64,000 nt of DNA from positions 346,239-410,238 of the forward strand of contig PHAR01000004.1 in NCBI GenBank assembly GCA_002840405.1, in the 5' to 3' direction. The DNA comes from Deltaproteobacteria bacterium HGW-Deltaproteobacteria-8. GTDB taxonomy: Bacteria; Desulfobacterota; Desulfovibrionia; Desulfovibrionales; Desulfovibrionaceae. Every line of letters begins with the position of its first letter. Position 1 is the stretch's first letter. Both the position numbers and the translations under genes were made by a program. Below, piece by piece: positions 17,547-26,543 of the stretch. The notes beneath the pieces were generated by a model. It saw nothing but the letters and a program-made list of their open reading frames with translations, made no database searches and was not told where the DNA came from.

Positions 17547-18299
17547 ATGACGAAGCAAGCCTTCCTTTCGGCTCATCGCAGCTACCGCGAGGCCATCACC
17601 CCGCAGCAGGGCGAGGTCACGTTCCAGGTGGTGGTGGAACAGACGGACCTCTTCGTCACCGCCGAGCGCGACCTCTCGCAGCCCATGATCGACCTGGTGC
17701 ACGGCTTGCGCGGCGAGCTCAAGAGCTTCATGCTCCTGACCCCCGGCTTCCGCGAGAGCCTGCGCCCCGTGCCCGCGCCGGACACGGCCCCGAGGATCGC
17801 GCGGGAGATGGCGCGCGCCGCCGAACTGGTCAACGTCGGACCCATGGCCGCCGTGGCCGGGACCTTCGCCCAGCTCGTGGCCGACCATTTCGCGCAGATA
17901 AGCCCCAACATCATCGTGGAGAACGGCGGCGACATCACCATACACTCCACCCGCGAGCGCCTGGTGGCCCTGCTGGGCGACCCGGCAAGCGGCGCGCGGC
18001 TCGGCCTGCGCCTGAAGAAGGGCGATTTCCCGGTGAGCCTGTGCGCATCCTCGGCCACCATCGGGCCATCCCTGTCGCTGGGCCAGGGCGAGCTGGTGGT
18101 GGTGCGCTCCAAAAGCGGCGCCTTTGCCGACGCCGCAGCCACGGCCCTGGCCAACCTGATCGACACCGGCGACGACCTGGACCTGGTGCTCAAAAGCGCG
18201 CGCAAGATGGCGCCGCTCGGCCTGGAGGGCGTGTTCGCCCAGGCCGGGGGCAAGCTCGGGGTCTGGGGCAAGATGGAGCTGGTGGCTCTGGAAGGCTAG
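17547..18299 (+). CDS. UPF0280 family protein (ApbE-like fold)
   Basis: 'VGPMAAVAGTFAQLVADHF...NIIVENGGDITIHS...SLCASSATIGPSLSLGQ'. Confidence 0.85.
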   Translation: MTKQAFLSAHRSYREAITPQQGEVTFQVVVEQTDLFVTAERDLSQPMIDLVHGLRGELKSFMLLTPGFRESLRPVPAPDTAPRIAREMARAAELVNVGPMAAVAGTFAQLVADHFAQISPNIIVENGGDITIHSTRERLVALLGDPASGARLGLRLKKGDFPVSLCASSATIGPSLSLGQGELVVVRSKSGAFADAAATALANLIDTGDDLDLVLKSARKMAPLGLEGVFAQAGGKLGVWGKMELVALEG

Positions 18300-18306
18300 T
18301 CAGCGG

Positions 18307-18993
18307 TTAGGCTTTCTCGGGCTTGGGGGTGTTGATGACCACGTGCAGCAGCTGCGGGGTCAGGATGTGCAGCACGCGCCGCCCGCTCGTGGCCGGGCCG
18401 CTGGCGCCGCTGGTGTCCACGCTGATGTGGCCCTTGGTCGCCAACCCCTGGAGATAGGCCTCGATGGTCTGCGGGCTGCACACGAAGATGTCCGACATCT
18501 GCCGCACGGCCTGGTCGTAGCCGATCTCAGTGATGCCGTTGGACTCGAACAGGTCCAGGATGCGCACGATGCTCATGGGCACGTTGGGCGCGCGCAGGGC
18601 CTTCCTGGTGGTGCTTTTCAGCCGGGCGACCATGGTGTTCAGCATGGCCGAAATGGCGGGCGGGGCGGCCTCGATGAAGCCCTGCAGATCGTCGCGGTTC
18701 AGGACCACGACCTTGCAGTCCTCCAGCGCGATGGCCGTGGCCGTGCGGCCGTGGTCTTCCAGGAACAGCGCCATCTCCCCGAACATGGACACGGGCTGGA
18801 GCACCGCGAAGACCTTCTTGCGGCCGTCCACGGCGCCGGAGATCTCCACCTTGCCGTCCACGAGCAGGTAGGCCTCCTCGCCCTTGCTGCCCTCGGTGAA
18901 GATGACGTTATGCTTGAGCACCGTGCGCTGCAGGAACGAGCCCTGGCTCACGCGCTTCATGACGACCGTGTCTTGACCACCGGGAAGGGGCAT
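18307..18993 (-). CDS. Crp/Fnr-type cyclic-nucleotide-binding domain protein
   Basis: cNMP fold 'LVDGKVEISGAVDGRKKVFAVLQPVSMFGEMALFLEDHGRTATAIALEDCKVVVLNRDDL' plus C-terminal winged-helix-like region. Confidence 0.8.
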   Translation of the reverse strand: MPLPGGQDTVVMKRVSQGSFLQRTVLKHNVIFTEGSKGEEAYLLVDGKVEISGAVDGRKKVFAVLQPVSMFGEMALFLEDHGRTATAIALEDCKVVVLNRDDLQGFIEAAPPAISAMLNTMVARLKSTTRKALRAPNVPMSIVRILDLFESNGITEIGYDQAVRQMSDIFVCSPQTIEAYLQGLATKGHISVDTSGASGPATSGRRVLHILTPQLLHVVINTPKPEKA

Positions 18994-18996
18994 TGC

Positions 18997-19536
18997 TCAC
19001 CTCGTGATAGCGTCTTCGCTGGCGAAAAACGTTTCCTTGCCACCCTTCACGTCCCGGCCTTCGGTCAGAACAACCCGGTAGCCGAAGGTGACGAACAGGG
19101 GCCTTTGACCCCACTGCTCCGGCCGCAGGGAGAACTCAAAGGCCACACCCTCGTCGGCGCTGGCCTCGCGGGGCAGGAAGCTGCGCGTATCCTGGGCCAT
19201 CACCTGGCCCTCGGGGTCGCTCAAGTAGACCGTCAGCACCAGCGAGTCGACCCACCTGGCCCAGGCCGGAACCTTGCTGGTGTCCAGATAGGCCCAGCCC
19301 TTGACCCCGGCCACGTCGCCCACCGGCTGGATCTGATAGTCGAAGCGCATGAACTTCACGATCAGGGAGTGCGGCTCCTCCAGCGACCAGGCGTCGCGAC
19401 GCATGTGGCCCACGGTCTGCTGCACCGGGGCGCAGGACCAGAGTACCAGCGCCACCAGCGCAAGAGCCGCCAGGGGCAGGAGCCTCCGGAGATTCAGGCC
19501 CGCTGGCGAAACGGCTGTGCGAAGTTCCTTTTCCAT
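18997..19536 (-). CDS. Putative lipoprotein of unknown function
   Basis: N-terminal hydrophobic segment ending in 'LVLWSC'; no family recognised. Confidence 0.55.
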   Translation of the reverse strand: MEKELRTAVSPAGLNLRRLLPLAALALVALVLWSCAPVQQTVGHMRRDAWSLEEPHSLIVKFMRFDYQIQPVGDVAGVKGWAYLDTSKVPAWARWVDSLVLTVYLSDPEGQVMAQDTRSFLPREASADEGVAFEFSLRPEQWGQRPLFVTFGYRVVLTEGRDVKGGKETFFASEDAITR

Positions 19537-19597
19537 GGTTCCAGCCCTAGCACAACCGCCTGTGGATGCAAAGCCCTTCCGGAGTTGCGGGCCTGCC

Positions 19598-21301
19598 TCA
19601 GCCTCCAGCCAGCTCCGCCCACTTGGCGGCCATGTCCGCCCACAGCGCCGCCAACCCGGCCCCGGACACGGCCGCGAGCTCCGCCTGGGCGAACTTGCCC
19701 TCCAGCTTCAGCTTGTTGCCCATGACCTGGCCGATGGCCGCCGGGCCCTTGGCCTTGGCCAGACTGGAGTGCTGCACATGGGCCACGGCCACGTCGCCGC
19801 AGTACACGGCCCCGCGCCCGGCCACGGCGGAGCGCAGGTCGCGCTCCAGGTCGTCGAACTGGGTGGGCGAGAAGGCGATGTCGAAGCCGCCCAGCTCGGC
19901 CAGGACGCTGGTGCGCAGGGCATGGCAGCAGCCGGACACGTGCACGGCCGGGCGCGTGTAGGAAAACAGCCCGACGTCCAGCCCGCCCGAGCAGTTGTCG
20001 AAGACGTTGACCAGGTCCGGCCGGTCCTCGAAGGTCCGCGCGCCCCGGCCAGGGGGGAAGAGCTGGTAGTCGGCGGACTGCAGGCCCGTGGGCAAGCTGG
20101 CCGAGACGATGCGGCAGCCCACGGCCCCGCAGCGCCCACCCGACAGGTCGTCGGCCATGCCAGCGCCCAAGAGGCGCGACAGCCAGGCCTGCGGCAGGAG
20201 CACGTCGTCGTCCAGGAACACGGCCCAGGCGCGCGCGCGCACCTCGGGCAGGGACAAAAGCCAGTTGCGCGCGGCGGGCGCGCCGATATTCACCGGCACC
20301 CGCACCACGTTCAAAACGTCCGGCGGGAACAGGGCCTTGGCAGCCTCCATGGCCTCGCCCGTGCCATCAGTCGATCCGTTGTCCAGGGCCCAGATTCGCG
20401 CCCCGGCGATGTCCGTGCCAGCCAGGCTCTCCAGCGTCTGGCGCACGAGATCGGCCTTGTTCCAGGAATAAAGGAGGATGGCGGCGTCTGCCGCGGCTCC
20501 GGGCCGGGCCATAGGCGGCGGAGAGCTCAGGGCGTGCAGCTTGAGCCCCAGGTGCGTGTGCCAGGGCAGCGAGGCAAAGACCCCGGCCAGAAGCGCTCGC
20601 CCAGTCTCAGCCCGGCCCAGGCGCAGCAGCAGCTCGGCCCGCAGGTAGGCGGCCCAGGCACCGAACAGGTTCTCGCCTGCACCGGCGTCCACCTCGTCGA
20701 GGGCGAGGAGCGCGGTCTCGGGCGCGTCGAAATGGAAGGACAGCTCTGCGGCCAGGCGCGCGCGCAGGGGCACAAGCGCCTCGGGCCAGGGGCAGGCCGA
20801 AAGCGCGGCGGCGCAAAGGTCCGGGCTGCCCAGGCGCAGCATGCCGTCCCAGGCCGAGGCCAGCCAGGCCACGCCCTGGGACGGGTCGCGCAGGCGCGGC
20901 AAGAGCAGGCGCACAGCCAGGGCGGTGTCGCCCGTGGCCAGCAGCCCGGCCACCTCGTCGGGCTCGGGCTGGCCCGCCAGGCTGGACTGCAGCCGGTTCA
21001 AAAAATCGGCCAGGGAGCCGGGCGGAGGGGAGGACGGGCTGAAGGCGGCCAGGGCCTCCAGCAGCAGCACGATGCGCCCGGGCTCCAGCGGTGCGCGCTG
21101 CCAAGACCAAAGGGCCAGGCCAGCGCCGCTGGCAAACAGGTCCGCGTCGCCGGACAACAGCGCCCGGGCGGCCAGGTGCCGGGCTAGGCCGGGCTCCTCC
21201 AGCCCCAGGCACCACTGCGGCAGGGCCAGCATAAGCTTGTCAGCCAGGGCCGGGGGGGCTATGGAGAGGGTCGGGAAGCCGGGCGGGAGCGGGCGGGCCA
21301 T
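19598..21301 (-). CDS. Glycosyltransferase family 2 protein with N-terminal extension
   Basis: 'AILLYSWNKADLVRQTLESLAGTDIAGARIWALDNGSTDGTGEAMEAAKA...WAVFLDDDVLLPQAWLSRL'. Confidence 0.8.
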   Translation of the reverse strand: MARPLPPGFPTLSIAPPALADKLMLALPQWCLGLEEPGLARHLAARALLSGDADLFASGAGLALWSWQRAPLEPGRIVLLLEALAAFSPSSPPPGSLADFLNRLQSSLAGQPEPDEVAGLLATGDTALAVRLLLPRLRDPSQGVAWLASAWDGMLRLGSPDLCAAALSACPWPEALVPLRARLAAELSFHFDAPETALLALDEVDAGAGENLFGAWAAYLRAELLLRLGRAETGRALLAGVFASLPWHTHLGLKLHALSSPPPMARPGAAADAAILLYSWNKADLVRQTLESLAGTDIAGARIWALDNGSTDGTGEAMEAAKALFPPDVLNVVRVPVNIGAPAARNWLLSLPEVRARAWAVFLDDDVLLPQAWLSRLLGAGMADDLSGGRCGAVGCRIVSASLPTGLQSADYQLFPPGRGARTFEDRPDLVNVFDNCSGGLDVGLFSYTRPAVHVSGCCHALRTSVLAELGGFDIAFSPTQFDDLERDLRSAVAGRGAVYCGDVAVAHVQHSSLAKAKGPAAIGQVMGNKLKLEGKFAQAELAAVSGAGLAALWADMAAKWAELAGG

Positions 21302-21465
21302 GGGTCCTCCTTGATTGTCCGCTACTTGGCGATTCTCGGTGATGCTTACTTGATGTGGGCGCAGATGAAAAGCGCGCGGCCTTCGGCCGGTTTATTGGCC
21401 TTCGGCCGTTTCATGGGGCTGCGGCCTCAGGCCCGGACTTGATGACGAACAGCGAAAGGAGCGAC

Positions 21466-22089
21466 ATGGACATTCAGGCTGCGGCAGATGCCGTCCGCTC
21501 CGGCGGAGTGGTCATCTACCCCACGGAAACACTCTATGCCCTGGGCTGCTCGGCAGACAACGCCGAGGCCTGCGCCCTGGTGGCCGCCCTGAAGAACCGC
21601 CCGCAGAGCAAGCCCTTCCCGCTCATCGTGGCCGACATGGCGGGCCTGCGCGAACTCCTGGCCCCCCTGCCCCAGGCCCTGGAGATCGATCTGGCCCTGG
21701 TGGCCACACGCTTCTGGCCCGGCCCGCTCTCGGTGCTCCTGCCCACCCGGCCCAATCTGCCCTCCCTGGTGCGCGACACCCAGGGCCTGACCTCGGTGCG
21801 CATCAGCCCCCACCCCCTGGCCAGGGAGCTCTGCCGCCTGGCAGGCGGGGCCATCGTGGCCACCAGCGCCAACGCCAGCGGCATGCCCGCCACGGCCGAC
21901 CCGCGCGAACTGGACCCGGCCCTGGTAGCAGGCTCGGCCGGAGCGGTCCTGGACCAGCCCTGGCCCGCTGGCGGCGCGCCGTCCACCCTGGTGCGCCTGC
22001 TGGGGCACGGACGCCTGGCCGTGCTGCGCGCCGGGGCAGTGCCTACCCTCGCCCTCACGGACCACTTCGCCCTGGCTTTCTCGGTTTAG
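21466..22089 (+). CDS. L-threonylcarbamoyladenylate synthase (Sua5/YciO/YrdC family)
   Basis: 'AADAVRSGGVVIYPTETLYALGCSADNAEACALVAALKNRPQSKPFPLIVAD...WPGPLSVLLP...ATSANASGMPA'. Confidence 0.9.
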   Translation: MDIQAAADAVRSGGVVIYPTETLYALGCSADNAEACALVAALKNRPQSKPFPLIVADMAGLRELLAPLPQALEIDLALVATRFWPGPLSVLLPTRPNLPSLVRDTQGLTSVRISPHPLARELCRLAGGAIVATSANASGMPATADPRELDPALVAGSAGAVLDQPWPAGGAPSTLVRLLGHGRLAVLRAGAVPTLALTDHFALAFSV

Positions 22090-22258
22090 ATTTTTGAACC
22101 CCGCCCGCGAAAACCCCGGCCTGGGCGGGTCCCGAGTTCAAATTTTTCGACCGTTTTCAGGGCCTGCGGGGCTTTGGGGCGGCTGGCAGCGACAAAAGCG
22201 AAACGGCAACATGCTGGAATAAAACAGAATTAATTTTAATTCCGCGCCACGCGACCAC

Positions 22259-22275
22259 TTGGCCCGCATATTGCT
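22259..22275 (+). promoter_or_regulatory. Sigma54-like (-24/-12) promoter candidate
   Basis: TTGGCCCGCATATTGCT: GG and GC elements with exactly N10 between them. Confidence 0.45.
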
Positions 22276-22285
22276 CTACTCAAAG

Positions 22286-22350
22286 TATCCTTCCTTCTTT
22301 TGCAGAAATCGGCTTCCCTGGGGTGGTCCCACGGGAAGCCGCTTTCATTT
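22286..22350 (+). ncRNA. Candidate short hairpin-ended transcript downstream of the sigma54-like site
   Basis: Hairpin CGGCTTCCC...GGGAAGCCG at 22310-22341 followed by CTTTCATTT; no convincing ORF. Confidence 0.25.
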
Positions 22351-22589
22351 CAAGCTCCAGCCCCCTCTCCCCTTCCCCCACTTGCGCCAGCGCGCCCCGC
22401 CCGATCCCAGGCCCGGCCTGGACAAATTCGCACGGCCACCCAGCCGGATCTTGCGCGCATCCCCCTGCGGCCAATGCGATTTTTTGCATCACCGTAACAC
22501 GAATATGCTTGTCATATGATGCGTGTTCCTCTATTCGAATCATTGACGGGCCACATCCATAGCTTTGCCCGCACCCTTGGAGGCGTCCA

Positions 22590-23039
22590 ATGTCCGGATC
22601 AGGCCAGCGCCCGCAAACCCCGCTTTTGACCGTGGACGTGCTGGTGCACCTGCCCGGGCGCGGCATCGTGCTGGTGGAGCGCAGGAACCCGCCTCTTGGC
22701 TGGGCCTTGCCCGGCGGCTTCGTGGATGTGGGCGAAAGCTGCGAGGCGGCCGCTCGGCGCGAGATGCGCGAGGAGACCGGCCTGGACGTGGAGCTGACCG
22801 CGCTGCTCGGCGTGTACTCCGACCCGGCGCGTGACCCGCGCGGGCACACGGCCAGCGCCGTGTACATCGCCCAGGCCCTGGACCCGTCCCGGCTCAAGGC
22901 CGGGGACGACGCGGCCAACGCGGCCGTGTTCCCGCTGGAGGCCCTGCCGCCCTTGGCATTTGACCACGGACAGATTGTGCGCGACTATGTCACCCGGCTG
23001 GCCAGCCTCCGCCCTCCCGGCGGGGACGCGACAGCCTGA
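22590..23039 (+). CDS. NUDIX hydrolase
   Basis: Nudix box '[27 protein letters not shown]'. Confidence 0.93.
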   Translation: MSGSGQRPQTPLLTVDVLVHLPGRGIVLVERRNPPLGWALPGGFVDVGESCEAAARREMREETGLDVELTALLGVYSDPARDPRGHTASAVYIAQALDPSRLKAGDDAANAAVFPLEALPPLAFDHGQIVRDYVTRLASLRPPGGDATA

Positions 23040-23083
23040 TCCGGTCCGGGCGCCCCGGCCCCGACCTCATGTGAGAGGAGCCA

Positions 23084-24541
23084 ATGGCCAAGCCTCTTGT
23101 CCTGTTCATGACCTCGGAGATGTACCCCTTCTCCAAGACCGGCGGCCTGGCCGACGTGCTCGGCGCGCTGCCCCTTACCCTGCACCGCATGGGCGTCAAC
23201 ACCGCCGTGGTCACGCCCATGTACGGCCGCTTCGCCACCTCCGGGTTCAACCTGCGCCTGCTCACCGAGCGCTGCCCCGTGGGCTACCCCTGGGCGCCCA
23301 TCACCGCCGAGATCTACCAGGCCGACTACTACGGCATGCCCGTGTACTTCGTGGGCCGGGGCGAATACTTCGACCGCCGCTTCCTCTACAACACCCACGC
23401 GGGCGACTATTTCGACAACTGCGAGCGCTTCAACTTCTTCTGCCGGGCCACCCTGGAGTGGGCGCGCAGGCTCGACTGGGCTCCGGCGGTCATCCACGCC
23501 CACGACTGGCAGAGCGCGCTGGTGCCCGCCTACCTGCACTTCTGGCGGCGCACAGATCCCTACTGGAAGGACACCAAGACGGTCTTGACCATCCACAACC
23601 TGGCCTTCCAGGGCCGCTTCGCCTCGCGCCTGTTCTTTGATTCCGGCCTGCCCGCCGAGGCCTGGAACATGGACGGGGCCGAATTCTTCGGCGACTTCAA
23701 CCTGCTCAAGACGGGCATCGCCTACGCCGACGCCGTGACCACCGTGAGCCCGGCCTACGCCGAGGAGATCCTGACCCCGGAGTTCGGCTGCGGGCTGGAG
23801 GGCATGCTGCGCCGCCGCCGGGGCGCGCTTCGCGGCATCCTGAACGGTGCGGACTACTCCGTGTGGGACCCACGCGACGACAAGTTTTTGCCCTGCATCT
23901 ACCGCTCCGGCAGCCCAGAGGGAAAGCTGGACTGCAAACGCGCCCTGCTGAAGGAGATGTGCCTTCCCGACCAGTTGGAGGACAAGCCGGTCCTGAGCTT
24001 CATCGGCCGCTTCCGGGGGCAGAAGGGCGTGGACCTTCTGATCGACATCATCCCCAAGCTCATGGAGCACGAGATCGGACTCATCGTCCTGGGCGAGGGC
24101 AAGCTGGAGCACGAGGCGAGGTTGCAGGAACTGGCCGAGGAGCACCACGACAGGCTCTGCGTCATCGTTGGCTACTCCGAGGACCTGGCCCACCGCATCC
24201 AGGCCGGGTCGGACATCTTCCTCATGCCCTCGCGCTACGAGCCCTGCGGCCTGACGCAGATGTACGCCCTGCGCTTCGGCACCCCGCCGGTGGCCACGGA
24301 CGTGGGCGGCCTGCGCGACACCATCGTGCCCTATCCGCACCCGCAGGCCACGGGCTTCACCTTTTCCGACCCCAATCCCGAGACCTTCTACCAGACCATC
24401 CTCGAGGCCGTGGATCTCTGGAAAAACAAGAAGGCCTACTGGCGCGGCATGGTCGAGCGCGCCATGGATCAGGATTTCAGCTGGGAAAGCTCCGCCGCCC
24501 GGTACATCGAGTTGTACCGCTCCCTGGGCGCGCGGGTTTAG
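23084..24541 (+). CDS. glgA: Glycogen synthase (ADP-glucose type)
   Basis: '[27 protein letters not shown]', '[14 protein letters not shown]', '[33 protein letters not shown]'. Confidence 0.95.
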   Translation: MAKPLVLFMTSEMYPFSKTGGLADVLGALPLTLHRMGVNTAVVTPMYGRFATSGFNLRLLTERCPVGYPWAPITAEIYQADYYGMPVYFVGRGEYFDRRFLYNTHAGDYFDNCERFNFFCRATLEWARRLDWAPAVIHAHDWQSALVPAYLHFWRRTDPYWKDTKTVLTIHNLAFQGRFASRLFFDSGLPAEAWNMDGAEFFGDFNLLKTGIAYADAVTTVSPAYAEEILTPEFGCGLEGMLRRRRGALRGILNGADYSVWDPRDDKFLPCIYRSGSPEGKLDCKRALLKEMCLPDQLEDKPVLSFIGRFRGQKGVDLLIDIIPKLMEHEIGLIVLGEGKLEHEARLQELAEEHHDRLCVIVGYSEDLAHRIQAGSDIFLMPSRYEPCGLTQMYALRFGTPPVATDVGGLRDTIVPYPHPQATGFTFSDPNPETFYQTILEAVDLWKNKKAYWRGMVERAMDQDFSWESSAARYIELYRSLGARV

Positions 24542-24590
24542 CCAACCGTGTCACGCGGTCCGGGGAGGCTGCGATGAAGGGGGATGCATC

Positions 24591-24896
24591 ATGCCGCTGA
24601 CCAAGAAGTATTCCAAGGACAAGAGCACGTGCACGGTCGCCTTTTCCCTGCCCGTGGACGCCGCAGGCGGGGCCAAGAAAATATTCCTGGCCGGGGAGTT
24701 CAACGACTGGGAACCGACGAAGCTGCCCATGCGCAAGGCCAAGGGCCTGTTCAGCGTCAGCCTGGAGCTGCCCGCCGACGCGCCCTACCAGTACCGCTAC
24801 GTCACCGACGCGGGCGTCTGGCTCAATGACACCGAGGCCGACTGCTACGTTTACAACGCCTTTGCCGACGCCGACAACTCCGTGGTCGTGCTCTAG
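24591..24896 (+). CDS. Stand-alone glycogen-recognition (CBM48/isoamylase N-terminal-like) domain protein
   Basis: 'KKIFLAGEFNDWEPTKLPMRKAKGLFSVSLELPADAPYQYRYVTDAGVWLNDTEADCYVYNAFADADNSVVVL'. Confidence 0.85.
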   Translation: MPLTKKYSKDKSTCTVAFSLPVDAAGGAKKIFLAGEFNDWEPTKLPMRKAKGLFSVSLELPADAPYQYRYVTDAGVWLNDTEADCYVYNAFADADNSVVVL

Positions 24897-25014
24897 CCAA
24901 AGCGCCCTTGCCCTCCGGCGCGCTTCTGCGGTAAGCCCAGGCAATCATGACGCCACACAGTAAAAGAAGCACGCCGCACGCCGCACAGCCCGCAAGGATG
25001 CAGGGGAACCGCCC

Positions 25015-25878
25015 ATGACCGGGACGGCGTGCTCAACCACGGACCTCTGCGCCTTTGCCGGGGCCAGGCAGGTTCTGTCGCGCCTGCGCACGCTCTCGGC
25101 CCACGCGCCCCAGAGCCTGGTCATCGAGGGCGGCACCGAGGCCGACCGCACCACTGCGGCCCTGGCCTGGGCCGCCACCCTCAACTGCACCGGCCAGCCA
25201 GAAGCGCGCCCCTGCTGCCAATGCGCGCCCTGCGTGCAGATCGCCCAGGGCGTGTTCCTGGACCTCAAGGTCTTTGGCGGTGAGAGCAAGATCAGCACCG
25301 ACGAGGTGCGCGAGGCCCTGCCCGAATGGGGCCAGCCCCCGCGCGGCAATGGTCGGCGCGTGAGCATCTTCCTCGGCGCGCACGAGTTCCACCCGGCCGT
25401 GGCCAACCTGCTCCTCAAGACCCTGGAGGAGCCCCGGCCCGGCAACGTCTTCGTGCTCCTGGCCCCCCAGCGCGAGCGCCTGCTCCAGACGCTGGTCTCG
25501 CGCAGCTTCGTGCTCACCCTGCCCTGGCCCGAGCCCAAGGCCGCAGAGCCCGACGTGGCCGAGTGGCTGGCCGCGCTGCTCCATTTCTGGGACACCGGAC
25601 AGGGCTGGTTCGAGCGCACCGGGACCAAGGGCTCGGCGGACCGCGCCCTGGCCCTGCGGCTGCTCTCGGCCTGCCAGCGTGAGCTGACCCTGGCCGTGGC
25701 CGGGAACACCCAGCACTCTCCCGCTGCCAAGCGGCTGGCGCGGCTGGGCCCTGCGGGCCTGCGGCGCTTCGACCTGGTGCTGGGCCAGGCCCAGGAGGCC
25801 CTGAACCAGCCAACGGTAATGCCCGCGCTGGTGCTGGACTGGATCGCCACGGCCATGATCGCCAAAGGCTCGGCGTGA
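25015..25878 (+). CDS. holB: DNA polymerase III subunit delta'
   Basis: 'PCCQCAPCVQIAQGVFLDLKVFGGESKISTDEVREA...HEFHPAVANLLLKTLEEPRPGNVFVLLAPQRERLLQTLVSRSFVL'. Confidence 0.85.
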   Translation: MTGTACSTTDLCAFAGARQVLSRLRTLSAHAPQSLVIEGGTEADRTTAALAWAATLNCTGQPEARPCCQCAPCVQIAQGVFLDLKVFGGESKISTDEVREALPEWGQPPRGNGRRVSIFLGAHEFHPAVANLLLKTLEEPRPGNVFVLLAPQRERLLQTLVSRSFVLTLPWPEPKAAEPDVAEWLAALLHFWDTGQGWFERTGTKGSADRALALRLLSACQRELTLAVAGNTQHSPAAKRLARLGPAGLRRFDLVLGQAQEALNQPTVMPALVLDWIATAMIAKGSA

Positions 25879-26264
25879 AGCGGCAGGACCTTGTCCCCTG
25901 CTCCGCCGACCCTGCTTCTGGACCTCCGCCAACGTAACCACCTGTTTTCCAGAAGATCATTCCGCACACAGGGCCAGCGTGGCAACTCGCTGGCTCTTTC
26001 GTTTGAATGCGGCGGCGGCGACGCAGGCCCACCCGCTAAGCGCCACCTGGGTGAGCCGCTCGGCCTCGCCATTGACGCGCAGGGCAAACAGGCGGCGGTT
26101 GTGCTTCAGGCCAGGCTTTGCGCAGGCCAGGGCCATCCCAGGCACACGGCGCGAGGCGGGCGGTCTGCCGGGCTACCTGACAGGCGGGCAAACGAGTGGG
26201 CAAACTTGCGGACGAGAGGCGGCTGGAAAACGCGCGGGTGCAGGTCCCGCACGCGTGGCGGGGT

Positions 26265-26543
26265 CTAGAAGACCTTGATCCTGGGGCAGGCGGACCGCTT
26301 GGGGACGAAAATCTTGACCTCCGGCCGGGGCGGCACGGCCCTGGACAGGTTCTCGCGCAGGAAGGTCAGGGGTGAGACCGACAATAGCTGGGGCGGATTG
26401 TCGAAGCCCTGGCAGAACAGCTCGCCCCAGTTGGTGGCGTAGATCACCGATGCCTGGATGATCTTGTTCTTGTCCGGCGGCACCGGCAGGTTCAATATCA
26501 CGTAGGCCCTGGTCACGCGCTCATCCTGCAGATACTCCTCCAT
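26265..26543 (-). CDS. C-terminal part of class I adenylate cyclase, in the -1 frame relative to 26513..29926
   Basis: 'MEEYLQDERVTRAYVILNLPVPPDKNKIIQASVIYATNWGELFCQGF...' continues the upstream protein; sequence before the ATG reads HLFPKREILDPD in this frame. Confidence 0.75.
   Translation of the reverse strand: MEEYLQDERVTRAYVILNLPVPPDKNKIIQASVIYATNWGELFCQGFDNPPQLLSVSPLTFLRENLSRAVPPRPEVKIFVPKRSACPRIKVF

Noticed and set aside
22259-22519. 86-aa ORF at the sigma54-like site
   Set aside because: Non-ATG start inside the promoter element, runs through the hairpin, no domain or good Shine-Dalgarno
25879-26264. Possible small ORFs downstream of holB on both strands
   Set aside because: No Shine-Dalgarno or family signal; composition typical of spurious ORFs
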